Positions 41,988 to 54,273 of a stretch of 64,000 nt of DNA are shown here, piece by piece; position 1 is the first letter of the stretch, and each line of letters opens with the position of its first letter. The translations under genes and the position numbers were made by a program. The notes beneath the pieces are model-generated. The model was not told the origin of the DNA, ran no database searches, and saw nothing but the letters and a program-made list of their open reading frames with translations. Origin of the DNA: Haemophilus parainfluenzae (GTDB taxonomy: Bacteria > Pseudomonadota > Gammaproteobacteria > Enterobacterales > Pasteurellaceae); assembly GCF_003252795.1 (NCBI RefSeq), contig NZ_QEPQ01000001.1, positions 1 to 64,000 on the forward strand, read 5' to 3'.

Positions 41988-42989
41988 TTAATATCTTGTT
42001 AAATGTTGTAATGTATCAAACGCTTTGCCTGATGCAAGATGAGCCAATACATTTTGAACATTTTGTTTTAAGTCATCATGACCAAATAATTTCAACAATA
42101 ATGCCACATTCGCCGCTACCGCATTAGCGTGTTCAGCTTTACCTTTACCTTGCAAAAGTGCGGTCAGATACTGGGCATTTTCTTGCGGTTCGCCACCACG
42201 TAAACTTTCTAAAGATTGTGTTTTTAAACCAAAATCTTCAGGTGTTAAGGTGAAGTAGTCAATTTTGCCATTTTTAATTTCTGCCACTTGGGTTTCGCCG
42301 TGTACAGCGACTTCATCAAGACCTGCACCATGCACAACAAAAGTATGTTGATGACCTAATGCAACAGCAGTTTCGGCATAGGTTTTCACTAATTCAGGGG
42401 CATACACGCCAAGTAAATGATAAGTTGGGCGAGCTGGATTGATTAATGGACCTAAAATATTAAAAAGAGTACGTGTTTTTAATGCCGCACGAACAGGGGC
42501 AACATGTTTAAATCCACTGTGATATTGTTGAGCAAATAAGAAACATACTCCAATATCATCAAGTGCTTGACGAGCTTGTTCTGGCGTAACGTTGACATTC
42601 ACACCGAGTGCGGTTAATACATCACTGGCACCTGATTTGCTTGATACACTGCGGTTACCGTGTTTGGCTACTTTGGCACCCATAGAGGCTGCAACAATCG
42701 CACTCGCCGTAGAGATATTAATCGTGTTTTGACCATCACCGCCAGTACCCACGATATCCGCAAAAGGGTAGTTAGGGCGAGGGAATGATTTGGCATTTTG
42801 CAAAGACGCAGATACCGCACCACTTAATTCATCAATAGTGGCACCACGTACTTTTAACGCAATCAGCATGGCAGCGATTTGTTCGTTATTCAGTTCGCCT
42901 TGCATAATAGCATTAAAAATGACCGCACTTTCTTCTTTGTTAAGTGTTTTTCCGTTGTAAAGTTGTTCTAATAATTGAGCCGTTTGCAT
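41988..42989 (-). CDS. trpD: Anthranilate phosphoribosyltransferase
   Basis: 333 residues. The PRPP-binding [14 protein letters not shown] motif, [15 protein letters not shown] and the later [13 protein letters not shown] are family hallmarks. Unlike E. coli, TrpD is not fused to the TrpG glutaminase. It transfers phosphoribose to anthranilate. It lies between the tautomerase-like gene and trpC. Confidence 0.97.
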   Translation of the reverse strand: MQTAQLLEQLYNGKTLNKEESAVIFNAIMQGELNNEQIAAMLIALKVRGATIDELSGAVSASLQNAKSFPRPNYPFADIVGTGGDGQNTINISTASAIVAASMGAKVAKHGNRSVSSKSGASDVLTALGVNVNVTPEQARQALDDIGVCFLFAQQYHSGFKHVAPVRAALKTRTLFNILGPLINPARPTYHLLGVYAPELVKTYAETAVALGHQHTFVVHGAGLDEVAVHGETQVAEIKNGKIDYFTLTPEDFGLKTQSLESLRGGEPQENAQYLTALLQGKGKAEHANAVAANVALLLKLFGHDDLKQNVQNVLAHLASGKAFDTLQHLTRY

Positions 42990-43000
42990 AATCTCGTCCC

Positions 43001-43983
<983 letters not shown>

Positions 43984-43995
43984 AATTTATCGTCC

Positions 43996-45546
43996 TTATT
44001 TTGCTTGGGTATTGATTTGTTTGATTGCTTTAAGCACCGCCGCTGCTTTATGGCGAGTTTCATCCGCTTCCATTTGTGGATCAGAATCCAATACTTCGCC
44101 ACAACCCGCTTGAATATGGGCAATGCCATTTTGTACAAAAGCAGAACGAATCACGATACAGGTATCAAAACGGCCGTCAGATGTAAGATAACCGACTGCA
44201 CCACCGTAGCTATGACGTTTTTGCTGTTCAAATTGATAAATTAACTGCATGGCTTTAATTTTAGGCGCACCAGTTAACGTCCCCATATTCATACAAGCTT
44301 GATAAGCGTGTAAGGCATCAAGTTCAGGACGAAGTTTACCCACCACGCGAGAAACCAAATGCATGATGTGCGAATAGCGATCCACTTGCATTAATTCGGC
44401 GACTTTACGTGTACCGCTTTGGCAAACACGAGCAATGTCATTACGCGCTAAATCCACCAACATTAAATGTTCAGCTTGCTCTTTATGATCAAGACGTAAT
44501 TCTAATTCCAAGCGTGCATCCAATTCTGGGTCAATATTACCATGCGCATCAAAACCACGTGGGCGAGAACCTGCAATTGGGTAAATTTCTAATTGGCGAT
44601 TATCCGGTGCATATTTCAACGCACTTTCTGGTGATGCGCCGAATAAAATGAACTCCTCATCGTTCATGTAGAACATATAAGGACTTGGATTGTTAAGTTT
44701 TAATTGTGCGTAGCTCGCAAGCGTATTCGGGCAAGCTAATGAAAAACGGCGGGATGGCACGATTTGGAACACATCACCAATATTAATATGATGTTTTAAC
44801 GCTTTAACGATACCTGTAAATTCAGGATCTTCAAAGTTGGTGCTGACCTCATCACTTGCCGCTTTAATGGAAAGTACGCCATCAATATTTTTTAATTTTT
44901 GTGCAATAGAAAGTGCTGTTTTCGCGACTTCCACTTGTTCTTCTTGACTAAAACAGAAGCTTTTTAAGGTAGCTTGTTGGCTTTGATGATCGATGGTAAT
45001 TAAGTTTTCTGCGAGATAGAAACTGTAATCCGGGCAGTGAATACCATCATCTTTTAATTCAACACCTTGCATTGGAATAAAATTTGCCACCAAGTCATAA
45101 GCAAATAAACCACCTAAAAAGACAGGCGTGCTGCTATGTTGATAATGGTTAGAAATGACACGAAGTCCATCAAAAATGGTTGCAGCTTGTAATTTACTGT
45201 CTTCATCTAATTGATTATCGAGCGGTGCAAATTGCACAGAAAATTCATCATCAAAATTGACCGCACTTACAGTACCGAGTTGGCTTAATACGGGATGAAT
45301 TTCTTTTAACACTTGTTTACCGTTCGCATTTAGCGCTCTAAATGTCACTTGATTGCCTAAGCAAGTAATTTTAACGGCCGCATTAATTAGAATAAGACTT
45401 TGTAAGCTATTTTTGCTACCAATTTCTGCAGAGTCGAGAAGAAGAGAATTTGAGTTCTGTTGGCAAAGCGTATTAAAAATTGCGGTAGTGTCGGCATGAT
45501 AGGGAACCGGTTGAGAGGTCACCGCAATAAAAGGGGTATTTTTCAT
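43996..45546 (-). CDS. trpE: Anthranilate synthase component I
   Basis: 516 residues from the ATG at 45546 (E. coli 520); AGGA lies upstream. The N-terminal feedback-site serine motif is seen in NSLLLDSAEI, and the chorismate-binding core has FGASPES, IYPIAGSRPRG, DLARNDIARV and GAPKIKAM. First gene of the trp operon, about 25 bases after the predicted transcription start. Confidence 0.96.
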   Translation of the reverse strand: MKNTPFIAVTSQPVPYHADTTAIFNTLCQQNSNSLLLDSAEIGSKNSLQSLILINAAVKITCLGNQVTFRALNANGKQVLKEIHPVLSQLGTVSAVNFDDEFSVQFAPLDNQLDEDSKLQAATIFDGLRVISNHYQHSSTPVFLGGLFAYDLVANFIPMQGVELKDDGIHCPDYSFYLAENLITIDHQSQQATLKSFCFSQEEQVEVAKTALSIAQKLKNIDGVLSIKAASDEVSTNFEDPEFTGIVKALKHHINIGDVFQIVPSRRFSLACPNTLASYAQLKLNNPSPYMFYMNDEEFILFGASPESALKYAPDNRQLEIYPIAGSRPRGFDAHGNIDPELDARLELELRLDHKEQAEHLMLVDLARNDIARVCQSGTRKVAELMQVDRYSHIMHLVSRVVGKLRPELDALHAYQACMNMGTLTGAPKIKAMQLIYQFEQQKRHSYGGAVGYLTSDGRFDTCIVIRSAFVQNGIAHIQAGCGEVLDSDPQMEADETRHKAAAVLKAIKQINTQAK

Positions 45547-45571
45547 AATCAATCCTGTATTCTGAACTTTT

Positions 45572-45589
45572 GCACTATTAAACTAGTAC
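45572..45589 (-). promoter_or_regulatory. TrpR operator
   Basis: Read on the minus strand, GTACTAGTTTAATAGTGC matches the trp operator pattern GNACTAGTTNACTAGTNC at all but one fixed position. It covers the -10 element of the trpE promoter, the layout known for TrpR repression in E. coli. Confidence 0.88.
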
Positions 45590-45605
45590 ATGGTGCATAA
45601 GTCAA
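45577..45605 (-). promoter_or_regulatory. trp operon promoter
   Basis: On the minus strand TTGACT (45605-45600) and TTTAAT (45582-45577) are spaced by 17 bases. Transcription should begin near 45570, leaving only about 25 bases before the trpE ATG. There is no room for a trpL leader peptide and attenuator. Confidence 0.85.
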
Positions 45606-45693
45606 GAAAATAATCAAAAAATTGGCGTAATTTTACAATATTTTTTTAATTTTTAACCAACAAGATTAGAAATAGAGATTTTCAATCAGAAAA

Positions 45694-45728
45694 AAAAGCC
45701 ATTTCGAGGTATATCTCAAAATGGCTTA
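45694..45728 (-). terminator. azoR terminator
   Basis: AAGCCATTT and AAATGGCTT pair, with a further GAG/CTC inside, and the minus strand continues with a long T-run. Confidence 0.88.
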
Positions 45729-45745
45729 TCTGGGGATTTTATTGA

Positions 45746-46327
45746 TTAGAGAGATGCAACGATCTCATCAATTTTATTTCTTGCTGAACGTTGTGCTTTT
45801 TCAATCGCTTCAGCACCTAATCCGATACCTTTTGCATAAGAAAACTGAACATCGGTAATACCAACAAAACCTAAAATCGCTTTTAAGTAATTTGTCACAT
45901 TATTGTTTTCATCATACATGCCACCAAAGCTCGCTAATACAATCGCTTTTTTGCCTTGAAGTAAACCTTCAGGGCCATTTGCGGTGTATTGGAAAGTTAC
46001 ACGAGGGCGAGCGATAAAATCAAAATAGGATTTAAGTTGTGTTGGGATGCCTAAATTATACATAGGTGCACCAATTACAATGATATCCGCAGCCTTTAAT
46101 TCTGCGACTAATTCATCTGATAGCGCTAAAAGTGCATTTTCTTCTGTTGTTTTAGGTTCGCCACGTACTGCTGTTGCAGCTGTTGCATCAAAATGGGGAA
46201 GGGGTTGCGCTGCCAAATCACGTACTACAATGTTGTGGCCTTTTAATTTTTCAATGGTGTAATCGGCTAATTTATTGCTTTGAGAGTTATCTGCAAGGAT
46301 GCTGGATTTTAATACTAATACGTTCAT
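45746..46327 (-). CDS. azoR: FMN-dependent NADH-azoreductase
   Basis: 193 residues (E. coli AzoR 201). A flavodoxin-like fold with the FMN phosphate loop [14 protein letters not shown] and the flavin-binding [18 protein letters not shown] and FGGMY. The enzyme reduces quinones and azo dyes and may protect against thiol or quinone stress. AAGGAAA precedes the ATG. Single gene, divergent from thrS. Confidence 0.93.
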   Translation of the reverse strand: MNVLVLKSSILADNSQSNKLADYTIEKLKGHNIVVRDLAAQPLPHFDATAATAVRGEPKTTEENALLALSDELVAELKAADIIVIGAPMYNLGIPTQLKSYFDFIARPRVTFQYTANGPEGLLQGKKAIVLASFGGMYDENNNVTNYLKAILGFVGITDVQFSYAKGIGLGAEAIEKAQRSARNKIDEIVASL

Positions 46328-46587
46328 AGAGTTTCCTTTAATTTGTGTCTATCAAAAGTGCGGTCATTTTATCGGAAATTTTGAATAGATAAAGTCTCTA
46401 TCAGGAAAATCATTGTTTACTCATTGGAAAGAATTCACCGAGATATTAACAAGTGTGGTGGAAAGTGCTAAAATTCTCCGCCGCACTTGGTTTGCTCAAT
46501 AGTGGGAGTGAATGAAAGTGCGGTTTGTTTTTAATTATTATTTGCATGTTGCCTTTCGTATGGGCGACCACTGTATAAGGAAAAATT

Positions 46588-48519
46588 ATGCCTATTATTA
46601 CTTTACCGGACGGTTCTAAACGTGAATTTGATCGTCCAGTTTCTGTGTTAGAAGTGGCTCAAGATATCGGAGCTGGTCTTGCCAAAGCAACCATTGCGGG
46701 TCGTGTAAACGGCGTACGTCATGATGCCTGTGACATCATTAATGAAGATGCCAACCTTGAAATTATTACAGCAAAAGATGAAGACGGTTTAGAAATTATT
46801 CGTCACTCTTGCGCACACTTGCTTGGTCACGCCATCAAACAATTATTCCCAGATGTCAAAATGGCAATTGGTCCAACGATTGAAAATGGCTTCTATTATG
46901 ACGTGGATCTAGACCGTTCTTTAACGCAAGAAGACATTGATGCTATTGAAAAACGTATGCTTGAATTGGCGAAAACCAATTATGACGTAATTAAAACTCC
47001 GGTAAGCTGGCAAGAAGCAAGAGATACTTTTGAAAAACGCGGTGAGCCATACAAAATGGCTATCTTAGATGAAAATATCGAACGTACCGCAACGCCTGCG
47101 CTTTATCATCACGAAGAATACATTGATATGTGTCGTGGGCCGCATGTGCCAAATATGCGTTTCTGCCAACACTTCAAATTAATGAAAGTGGCAGGTGCGT
47201 ACTGGCGTGGTGATAGCAAAAATAAAATGTTACAACGTATCTATGGTACGGCTTGGGCAGATAAAAAACAATTAGCGGAATATTTGACTCGCTTAGAAGA
47301 AGCGGCAAAACGTGACCACCGTAAAATCGGTAAAGCGTTAGATTTATATCATATGCAAGAAGAAGCACCGGGTATGGTGTTCTGGCATAACGATGGTTGG
47401 ACAATTTTCCGTGAATTGGAAACCTTCGTTCGTACTAAATTAAAAGAATACGATTATCAAGAAGTGAAAGGTCCGTTTATGATGGACCGTGTGTTATGGG
47501 AAAAAACAGGTCACTGGCAAAACTACGGCGATTTGATGTTTACTACACAATCAGAAAACCGTGAATATGCGATTAAACCAATGAACTGTCCAGGTCACGT
47601 TCAAATCTTTAACCAAGGTTTAAAATCTTACCGTGATTTACCAATCCGCATGGCGGAATTTGGTTCTTGTCACCGTAATGAACCATCGGGTTCTTTACAC
47701 GGTTTAATGCGTGTACGTGGTTTCACTCAAGATGATGCACACATTTTCTGTACTGAAGATCAAATTGAAAGTGAAGTAACTAGCTGTATCAAAATGGTTT
47801 ACGACATTTACAGCACTTTCGGTTTCCAAAATATTCAGGTGAAATTATCTACTCGTCCTGAAAAACGTATCGGTGCAGATGATATGTGGGATCGCGCAGA
47901 AGCGGGTCTAGCAGCAGCATTAGCGCATAACGGTCTTGAATATGAAATTCAAGAAGGTGAAGGCGCATTCTACGGTCCGAAAATTGAGTTTGCATTACGT
48001 GACTGTTTAGATCGTGAATGGCAATGCGGTACTATCCAATTAGACTTTGCATTACCTGGTCGTCTAAATGCGTCTTATGTCGCAGAAGACAATGATCGTC
48101 GTACACCGGTTATGATTCACCGTGCGATTTTAGGTTCGATTGAACGTTTCATCGGTATTATTACCGAAGAATATGCGGGTTTCTTCCCTGCATGGTTAGC
48201 ACCAGTTCAAGCGGTTGTGATGAATATTACTGATAGTCAAGCTGACTACGTGCAAAAAGTGGTGAAACAACTCTCTGATGCTGGATTACGTGTTAAAGCA
48301 GATTTACGTAATGAAAAAGTCGGCTTCAAGATCCGCGAACACACCTTACGTCGCGTGCCTTATATGCTCGTTTGCGGTGATAAAGAAATCGCAGAAGGCA
48401 AAGTGGCTGTACGTACCCGTAAAGGTGCAGATTTAGGTACTTTCACCATTGAAGAATTTGCTGAAATCTTAAAATCCCAAGTAAGACAACGTGAGTTGAA
48501 ATTGTTGGGTGAAGAGTAA
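46588..48519 (+). CDS. thrS: Threonyl-tRNA synthetase
   Basis: 643 residues (E. coli 642). TGS domain at the start ([14 protein letters not shown]), then the editing domain with [10 protein letters not shown] and MCRGPHVP, the class II core with zinc ligands in MNCPGHV and [15 protein letters not shown], and the anticodon-binding domain with [17 protein letters not shown] lies before the ATG. In E. coli ThrS represses its own translation through a leader; the 260-base upstream region here contains two uptake signals and no structure I could assign to that control. Confidence 0.97.
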   Translation: MPIITLPDGSKREFDRPVSVLEVAQDIGAGLAKATIAGRVNGVRHDACDIINEDANLEIITAKDEDGLEIIRHSCAHLLGHAIKQLFPDVKMAIGPTIENGFYYDVDLDRSLTQEDIDAIEKRMLELAKTNYDVIKTPVSWQEARDTFEKRGEPYKMAILDENIERTATPALYHHEEYIDMCRGPHVPNMRFCQHFKLMKVAGAYWRGDSKNKMLQRIYGTAWADKKQLAEYLTRLEEAAKRDHRKIGKALDLYHMQEEAPGMVFWHNDGWTIFRELETFVRTKLKEYDYQEVKGPFMMDRVLWEKTGHWQNYGDLMFTTQSENREYAIKPMNCPGHVQIFNQGLKSYRDLPIRMAEFGSCHRNEPSGSLHGLMRVRGFTQDDAHIFCTEDQIESEVTSCIKMVYDIYSTFGFQNIQVKLSTRPEKRIGADDMWDRAEAGLAAALAHNGLEYEIQEGEGAFYGPKIEFALRDCLDREWQCGTIQLDFALPGRLNASYVAEDNDRRTPVMIHRAILGSIERFIGIITEEYAGFFPAWLAPVQAVVMNITDSQADYVQKVVKQLSDAGLRVKADLRNEKVGFKIREHTLRRVPYMLVCGDKEIAEGKVAVRTRKGADLGTFTIEEFAEILKSQVRQRELKLLGEE

Positions 48520-48545
48520 TTAATTCTTTAAAATCTTAATTAAAA

Positions 48546-48575
48546 ATGACCGCACTTTTATGTGCGGTTTTTTTA
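48546..48575 (+). terminator. thrS terminator
   Basis: GACCGCAC and GTGCGGTT pair around TTTTAT, followed by a run of Ts. Only one arm is a full uptake signal. Confidence 0.9.
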
Positions 48576-48646
48576 TATTCACGGTATAAAAATAAACTCA
48601 AATATCTCTTTCTTCTATATAATAGCCTTATCACAAGGAGGCGAAT

Positions 48647-49465
48647 ATGACAGCTCAAATTCAGCAATTAACACCAGAATTAACTTTAGAAAATATCAAT
48701 GAAATTCCTGTTTTAACTTTAAATCACTCTGTCGGTTCAGCTCGAATTGCACTACAAGGGGCGCAGCTATTAAATTGGCAGCCTAAAGGGGCAGAGCAGG
48801 ATATCTTTTGGTTAAGTGAGATTGAGCCTTTCACACAAGGTGTGGCAATTCGCGGCGGTGTACCGCTTTGTTACCCTTGGTTTGGTGGCGTAAAACAACC
48901 TTCACACGGTACAGCGCGTTTACGTTTGTGGCAATTAAGTGACTATGATCTGCAAGCGAATAAAGTGCGGTTAGAATTTTCGCTCTTTTCTGAATATAGT
49001 GTGATTGAAGCCAAAATGAAAATGGAATTTACCGGTAAATGCACAATGACTTTAACGCATTTAGGGCAAGAACCTGCTCAAGCGGCATTACACAGTTATT
49101 TTAATATTGGTGATATTTCACAAATTGAAGTCCAACATTTACCAAACCATTGTTATGACTCATTACAAGGTAAACATACTGACGTTCCTTCAACACGCAG
49201 AATAGAACAAGGCGTCGACTGTATTTATTCACTAGAGGAAGATAAAACATTCTTGGTTGATAAAGCATTTAATCGACGTATTCAAATTACCCATCATCAT
49301 GCAGATTCAATTGTGCTATGGAATCCTTGGGAAAAAACGCCAAGTGCAATGAAAGCAGATGGATATCGAAATATGGTGTGTATTGAAACTGCGAGATTAG
49401 AGAAATTACTTCAATTTGGTGAAAGTATTTCTGCTGAAATTAGTGCTTTACCAGTTGATATTTAA
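48647..49465 (+). CDS. yeaD: Glucose-6-phosphate 1-epimerase-like protein (YeaD)
   Basis: 272 residues of the aldose 1-epimerase superfamily. The hexose-phosphate mutarotase pattern is seen in GAQLLNWQPKGAEQDIFWLSE, GVAIRGGVPLCYPWFGG, the catalytic His in LHSYFNIGD and Glu in MVCIETARLE. It interconverts anomers of hexose-6-phosphates. GGAGG precedes the ATG. It sits between thrS and infC, which are adjacent in E. coli. Confidence 0.92.
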   Translation: MTAQIQQLTPELTLENINEIPVLTLNHSVGSARIALQGAQLLNWQPKGAEQDIFWLSEIEPFTQGVAIRGGVPLCYPWFGGVKQPSHGTARLRLWQLSDYDLQANKVRLEFSLFSEYSVIEAKMKMEFTGKCTMTLTHLGQEPAQAALHSYFNIGDISQIEVQHLPNHCYDSLQGKHTDVPSTRRIEQGVDCIYSLEEDKTFLVDKAFNRRIQITHHHADSIVLWNPWEKTPSAMKADGYRNMVCIETARLEKLLQFGESISAEISALPVDI

Positions 49466-49605
49466 AGGAATAGAAATCCTTGTTGCATAAACGTGGCAAA
49501 TACTATAAAATTTTGCCCGTTTTTTGTTTGTTTTTATGCAAATGATTTAATAAATCTTCTGTTTGAAGACAGTCGATTTTTTCTTAAATAAATAGAAGGA
49601 ATAAC

Positions 49606-50151
49606 ATTATCAAAACCGTAAAAAAAGCTCCGGCAGCTAACCGCCCGAATCGCATTAACGATGAAATTCGAGTAAAAGAAGTTCGTTTGATTGACCAAGA
49701 TGGTGAACAAGCGGGGATTGTATCAATTCAGCAAGCCTTAGATATGGCAGAACAAGCAGCGCTTGATTTAGTTGAGATCAGTCCGAATGCCGAACCACCG
49801 GTTTGTCGTATTATGAACTACGGCAAGTTCCTCTATGAGAAGAGCAAAACTGCAAAAGAACAGAAGAAAAAACAAAAAGTTGTACAAGTGAAGGAAATTA
49901 AATTCCGTCCAGGTACTGACGAAGGTGACTACCAAGTTAAATTACGTAGCTTAATTCGTTTCTTAGAAGATGGCGATAAAGCGAAAATTACCGTACGCTT
50001 CCGTGGTCGTGAAATGGCTCACCAAGACATCGGTTTAGACGTGTTAGAACGCGTTAAAAACGATTTGGCTGACATTTCAGTAGTGGAATCTGCACCAGGT
50101 AAATTAGAAGGTCGCCAAGCAGTAATGGTGTTAGCACCTAAGAAAAAATAA
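49606..50151 (+). CDS. infC: Translation initiation factor IF-3 (non-AUG start)
   Basis: The first ATG in this frame (49687) would cut off the conserved start [11 protein letters not shown]. In-frame with it, an AGAAGGA site at 49594 is followed by ATT at 49606 and ATC at 49609. E. coli infC starts with AUU and uses it for self-repression, so AUU at 49606 (181 residues) is preferred; ATC three bases later is possible. The body is a standard IF-3: [47 protein letters not shown], ending in VLAPKKK. First gene of infC-rpmI-rplT. Confidence 0.95.
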   Translation: MIKTVKKAPAANRPNRINDEIRVKEVRLIDQDGEQAGIVSIQQALDMAEQAALDLVEISPNAEPPVCRIMNYGKFLYEKSKTAKEQKKKQKVVQVKEIKFRPGTDEGDYQVKLRSLIRFLEDGDKAKITVRFRGREMAHQDIGLDVLERVKNDLADISVVESAPGKLEGRQAVMVLAPKKK

Positions 50152-50349
50152 TTTTTTATTTAGATCTAATCTAGATAATCGAATTTTCACTTCGGTGAGA
50201 ATACAACTGCACATTGGGCAAACTACGCAGCCTAATTGCTTTTGGAGAAGGGCAATTCAATTTGCCATATTGGAATAATTAGTGCCTACAAGTAATCTTC
50301 GGATTCGCCTAATTATGTGTTTAACTTAAAATGCGGAGTTATTTTAACA
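50152..50349 (+). promoter_or_regulatory. infC-rpmI spacer, probable structured leader
   Basis: This 198-base spacer is long for an r-protein operon. It has a hairpin TTTTCAC-TTCG-GTGAGAA near 50185-50205 and a second pairing AATTGC with GCAATT near 50236-50260. In E. coli L20 represses rpmI-rplT by binding a pseudoknot in this spacer. That these structures serve the same purpose is inference. Confidence 0.5.
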
Positions 50350-50547
50350 ATGCCTAAAATTAAAACAGTACGTGGTGCTGCTAAGCGTTTCAAAAAAACA
50401 GCTTCTGGCGGTTTCAAACGTAAACAATCTCACTTACGTCATATTTTGACTAAAAAGACAACTAAACGTAAACGTCATTTACGTCATAAATCAATGGTTG
50501 CGAAAGCAGACCAAGTTTTAGTAGTCGCTTGCTTACCATACGCATAA
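50350..50547 (+). CDS. rpmI: 50S ribosomal protein L35
   Basis: 65 residues from the ATG at 50350 (E. coli 65); an in-frame start 33 bases upstream adds residues unlike any L35. The start [16 protein letters not shown] and the basic [14 protein letters not shown] region are typical. The Shine-Dalgarno is weak, as expected if translation is controlled. Confidence 0.97.
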
Positions 50548-50609
50548 GCCGTTATTTAAGCAAAACGTACGATTAGTTAAATTAGTTAAAATATTACATA
50601 GGAGATTAA

Positions 50610-50966
<357 letters not shown>

Positions 50967-50992
50967 TTTTTTAAAGTTTAGATTCAAAAAAT

Positions 50993-51019
50993 TAGGACGC
51001 TGAAAAGCGTCCTTTTTTA
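50993..51019 (+). terminator. infC-rpmI-rplT terminator
   Basis: Arms AGGACGC and GCGTCCT with a six-base loop, followed by TTTTTAT. Confidence 0.92.
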
Positions 51020-51030
51020 TTATCTCTAAA

Positions 51031-51065
51031 AAAGAAAAAACCGCTACTCAAAACTTGAATAGCGG
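51031..51065 (-). terminator. Terminator downstream of dxs
   Basis: CCGCTACTCAA and TTGAATAGCGG form an 11-bp stem. The one non-Watson-Crick pair is C-A on the plus strand but G-U on the minus strand, and a T-run follows on the minus strand, so it acts on transcripts from dxs. It lies about 145 bases past the dxs stop. Confidence 0.85.
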
Positions 51066-51210
51066 GGAGGTCTTAATTTATAAGAAACTTCAAAAAGATA
51101 ACTGCAATATGCAGTGCACTAGCAATGTATCAGACTGTGTGTTTTTGAAATAGTTCGATATTTTTGAAAAAATTTTTAAAAATATCAAAATTAAACCAAA
51201 ATGAACGAAT

Positions 51211-53064
51211 TTAGCCCTTTATAAAGGCAATAATTTGCTCTTCAATCCCTTTTTCATCTAATTTAATTTCAGCAAGTGCTTCTTGTTGTGTGCCTTGCGG
51301 AATAAAGATATCAGGTAAACCAAGCTGTAAAAGTGCGGTTGTTTTTCCATGAGAATTTAGCACTTCGGAAACAGCAGAACCTGCACCACCTTGAATTGCA
51401 TTTTCTTCCAATGTCACAATGACGTCATGGGTATCTGCCATTTCTAGAATACGAGCTTCATCAATTGGTTTCACAAAGCGCATATCAACAACAGTTGCAT
51501 TGAGTTTTTCAGCCACAGATAAAGCCGCAGGTAAGAGTGTGCCAAAATTCAGAATTGCAATTTTTTCACCCTGACGAACCATTTTTGAACGGCCAATTTC
51601 TAATTCTGCAAGTGGAGTTAATTCTACGCCGATTGCATTTCCACGCGGATAACGTACCGCAGCAGGTTTACCGCATTTATAACCAGTGTAAAGCATTTGG
51701 CGACATTCGTTTTCATCACTTGGTGTCATGATGATCATATTTGGAATGCAGCGCATAAAACTTAAATCAAAAGCACCTTGGTGAGTTTGCCCATCCGCAC
51801 CTACAATACCAGCACGATCGATAGCAAAGAGAACTGGCAAGTTTTGAATGGCTACATCATGAATAAGTTGGTCGTAAGCACGTTGTAAGAAGGTAGAATA
51901 AATTGCTACAACCGGCTTATAACCGCCAATTGCAAGACCCGCCGCAAAGGTAACAGCATGTTGCTCAGCAATGGCCACATCAAAATATTGTTGCGGGAAT
52001 CGCTCTGAAAATTCAACCATGCCAGAACCTTCACGCATCGCAGGAGTAATACCCACTAATTTATCGTCTTGTTCTGCCATTTCACATAACCAATCGCCAA
52101 AGATTTTTGAATAGGTTGGTTTGGCGTTTGATTTAGGCAGTTGTCCACTAATTGGATCAAATTTTGGCACACCGTGGAAACCAATAGGGTCTTTTTCTGC
52201 AGGGGCATAGCCTTTGCCTTTTTTGGTTTTGATATGTAAGAACTGGGGTCCTTTAAGATCACGCATATTGCTTAAAGTAGCAATCAATTCATCAATGTTA
52301 TGTCCGTCAATTGGTCCAATATAGTTAAAACCAAGCTCTTCAAAGAGTGTGCTTTCTGGAGAGAACATCACACCTTTCATGTGCTCTTCGGTTTTCTTCA
52401 TAAAGTTTTTAACGGTCGGTACTTTATCTAAGATTTTTTTACTGCCGTCACGAACTGTTGAATATAAGGAACCAGAGAAAATACGCGCAAGGTGATTATT
52501 TAATGCCCCCACATTTTCAGAAATCGACATTTCATTATCATTTAAAATGACCAACATATCAGTATGCAAAGAACCCGCATGATTTAAGGCTTCAAATGCC
52601 ATACCCGCAGTGATTGCACCATCACCAATTACACAAACAGTTTTGCGACCTGCATTTTCACGTTCTGCCGCAACAGCAATCCCTAGTCCTGCACTGATAG
52701 AAGTAGAAGAGTGACCAACACTTAATACATCAAATTCACTTTCTTCACGCCAAGGGAAAGGATGAATGCCGCCTTTTTGGCGGATGGTGGACATTTGATC
52801 ACGACGACCTGTCAAAATTTTATGTGGATAAGCTTGATGGCCCACATCCCAAATTAATTGATCAAAAGGGGTTTTGAAAATGTAGTGTAGTGCAACAGTC
52901 AATTCAACAGTACCAAGACCAGAAGCTAAATGACCACTGGTTTGACTAACGGATTCCAACAGATAACTCCGTAACTCCTGACAAAGTTGCGGAAGCTGAT
53001 CTTTATTTAAAAGACGCAAATCTTCCGGCGAATTAGTTAAGGATAAAAGAGGATAGTTGTTCAT
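51211..53064 (-). CDS. dxs: 1-deoxy-D-xylulose-5-phosphate synthase
   Basis: 617 residues from the ATG at 53064 (E. coli 620); the longer in-frame start is unsupported. The thiamine pyrophosphate motif [18 protein letters not shown], the start [21 protein letters not shown], the catalytic Glu in [11 protein letters not shown] and [15 protein letters not shown] are present. It joins pyruvate and glyceraldehyde 3-phosphate, the first step of the MEP pathway. Last gene of xseB-ispA-dxs. Confidence 0.97.
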   Translation of the reverse strand: MNNYPLLSLTNSPEDLRLLNKDQLPQLCQELRSYLLESVSQTSGHLASGLGTVELTVALHYIFKTPFDQLIWDVGHQAYPHKILTGRRDQMSTIRQKGGIHPFPWREESEFDVLSVGHSSTSISAGLGIAVAAERENAGRKTVCVIGDGAITAGMAFEALNHAGSLHTDMLVILNDNEMSISENVGALNNHLARIFSGSLYSTVRDGSKKILDKVPTVKNFMKKTEEHMKGVMFSPESTLFEELGFNYIGPIDGHNIDELIATLSNMRDLKGPQFLHIKTKKGKGYAPAEKDPIGFHGVPKFDPISGQLPKSNAKPTYSKIFGDWLCEMAEQDDKLVGITPAMREGSGMVEFSERFPQQYFDVAIAEQHAVTFAAGLAIGGYKPVVAIYSTFLQRAYDQLIHDVAIQNLPVLFAIDRAGIVGADGQTHQGAFDLSFMRCIPNMIIMTPSDENECRQMLYTGYKCGKPAAVRYPRGNAIGVELTPLAELEIGRSKMVRQGEKIAILNFGTLLPAALSVAEKLNATVVDMRFVKPIDEARILEMADTHDVIVTLEENAIQGGAGSAVSEVLNSHGKTTALLQLGLPDIFIPQGTQQEALAEIKLDEKGIEEQIIAFIKG

Positions 53065-53133
53065 ATATTCGTTAGTCCTAAAATGTGAAAAAAGTGACCG
53101 CACTTTGAGAAATCAAAGTCAGTACTGTCACCA

Positions 53134-54027
53134 TTAACTTTTACGATTGACAATAAATTCAGCTAATGCACGCAATGCAGTAGCATCAAAAGGTAAATTG
53201 TCTAATTCATGTAAGGCGGTTTGGTAGAGTTCTTGTGCTTTTTGTTTCGCGCCCTCTAATCCTAACAGCTTTGGATAAGTGCTTTTATCTAAACCTAAAT
53301 CAGAACCCACTGGTTTGCCGATTTCAGCACTGTCACCTTCAATATCTAAAATGTCATCTTGCACTTGGAACGCCAGACCAATAGCTTGTGAATAACGTTC
53401 TAGTTGTTGCTCTAATTCTTTGTTTTCAAAGTGAGGTGAACAGATAAAACCCAGTTTTAATGCGGCTGTTAGCAATGCACCCGTTTTATTGCGATGAATA
53501 AGTTCTAATTCGTCTAAATTAACTTGTTTGTGCTCTGAAATTAAATCTAAACTTTGCCCTAAACACATGCCTTGTACGCCAGATGCTTGAGCCAATACTT
53601 TCACTAATTGCAATTTTTGTTCTGCGGAAAGAGAAGGGGCTTCGGTAAGAATTTCAAAGGCAAAAGTTTGTAACGCATCGCCTGCTAAAATAGCCGTAGC
53701 TTCATCAAAAGCAATATGACAAGTTGGTTGACCACGACGAAGTTCATCGTTGTCCATTGCAGGTAAATCATCATGGATTAAAGAATAAGCGTGAATAGAT
53801 TCAATGGCTGCTGCCGCGTAATCTAAAGCGGACATTTCTGCGCCCAGCATTTTACCCGTTGCATAGACAAGGAAAGGACGAACGCGTTTGCCGCCTAGCA
53901 ATAAGCCATATTTCATGGCATCACGCAAAGGGGCATTATAAGAGTCAATTTCTTCAAATTGATTGGCTAAAAACTGATTAATACGATCTTGAACTTGTTT
54001 GAGTTCAGTGCCGAATTGATAACTCAT
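53134..54027 (-). CDS. ispA: Farnesyl diphosphate synthase (geranyltranstransferase)
   Basis: 297 residues (E. coli 299). The first aspartate-rich motif is in HDDLPAMDNDELRRGQPT and the second in VQDDILDIEGD; GGKRVRPFLVYATG is the isopentenyl diphosphate site. It builds FPP for undecaprenyl phosphate and quinones. It starts three bases after the xseB stop and is 69 bp before dxs. Confidence 0.97.
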   Translation of the reverse strand: MSYQFGTELKQVQDRINQFLANQFEEIDSYNAPLRDAMKYGLLLGGKRVRPFLVYATGKMLGAEMSALDYAAAAIESIHAYSLIHDDLPAMDNDELRRGQPTCHIAFDEATAILAGDALQTFAFEILTEAPSLSAEQKLQLVKVLAQASGVQGMCLGQSLDLISEHKQVNLDELELIHRNKTGALLTAALKLGFICSPHFENKELEQQLERYSQAIGLAFQVQDDILDIEGDSAEIGKPVGSDLGLDKSTYPKLLGLEGAKQKAQELYQTALHELDNLPFDATALRALAEFIVNRKS

Positions 54028-54030
54028 GGA

Positions 54031-54273
54031 TTACTCGTCCCCTTGATAATCACTTAATGGGGCGGTTTCGCTTTTTTGTAACAAAATTTGAATACGTTGC
54101 TCTGCTTGTTGTAAGCGTTCTTGGCCAAGTTGAGCCAATTTAATGCCATTTTCAAATTCTTTCAGCGCATCTTCCAATGGTAATTCACCGCTTTCAAGTT
54201 TTGTCACAATGGTTTCTAATTGTGCAAGTGTTGTTTCAAAATCTGGTTCAGCATTTGCTGGTTTACGCGCCAT
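54031..54273 (-). CDS. xseB: Exodeoxyribonuclease VII small subunit
   Basis: 80 residues, as in E. coli. The family pattern [35 protein letters not shown] is split here into [12 protein letters not shown] and [15 protein letters not shown]; it predicts a helical hairpin. It partners the XseA large subunit, which is not in the window. First gene of the xseB-ispA-dxs operon and divergent from thiI, as in E. coli. Confidence 0.96.
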   Translation of the reverse strand: MARKPANAEPDFETTLAQLETIVTKLESGELPLEDALKEFENGIKLAQLGQERLQQAEQRIQILLQKSETAPLSDYQGDE

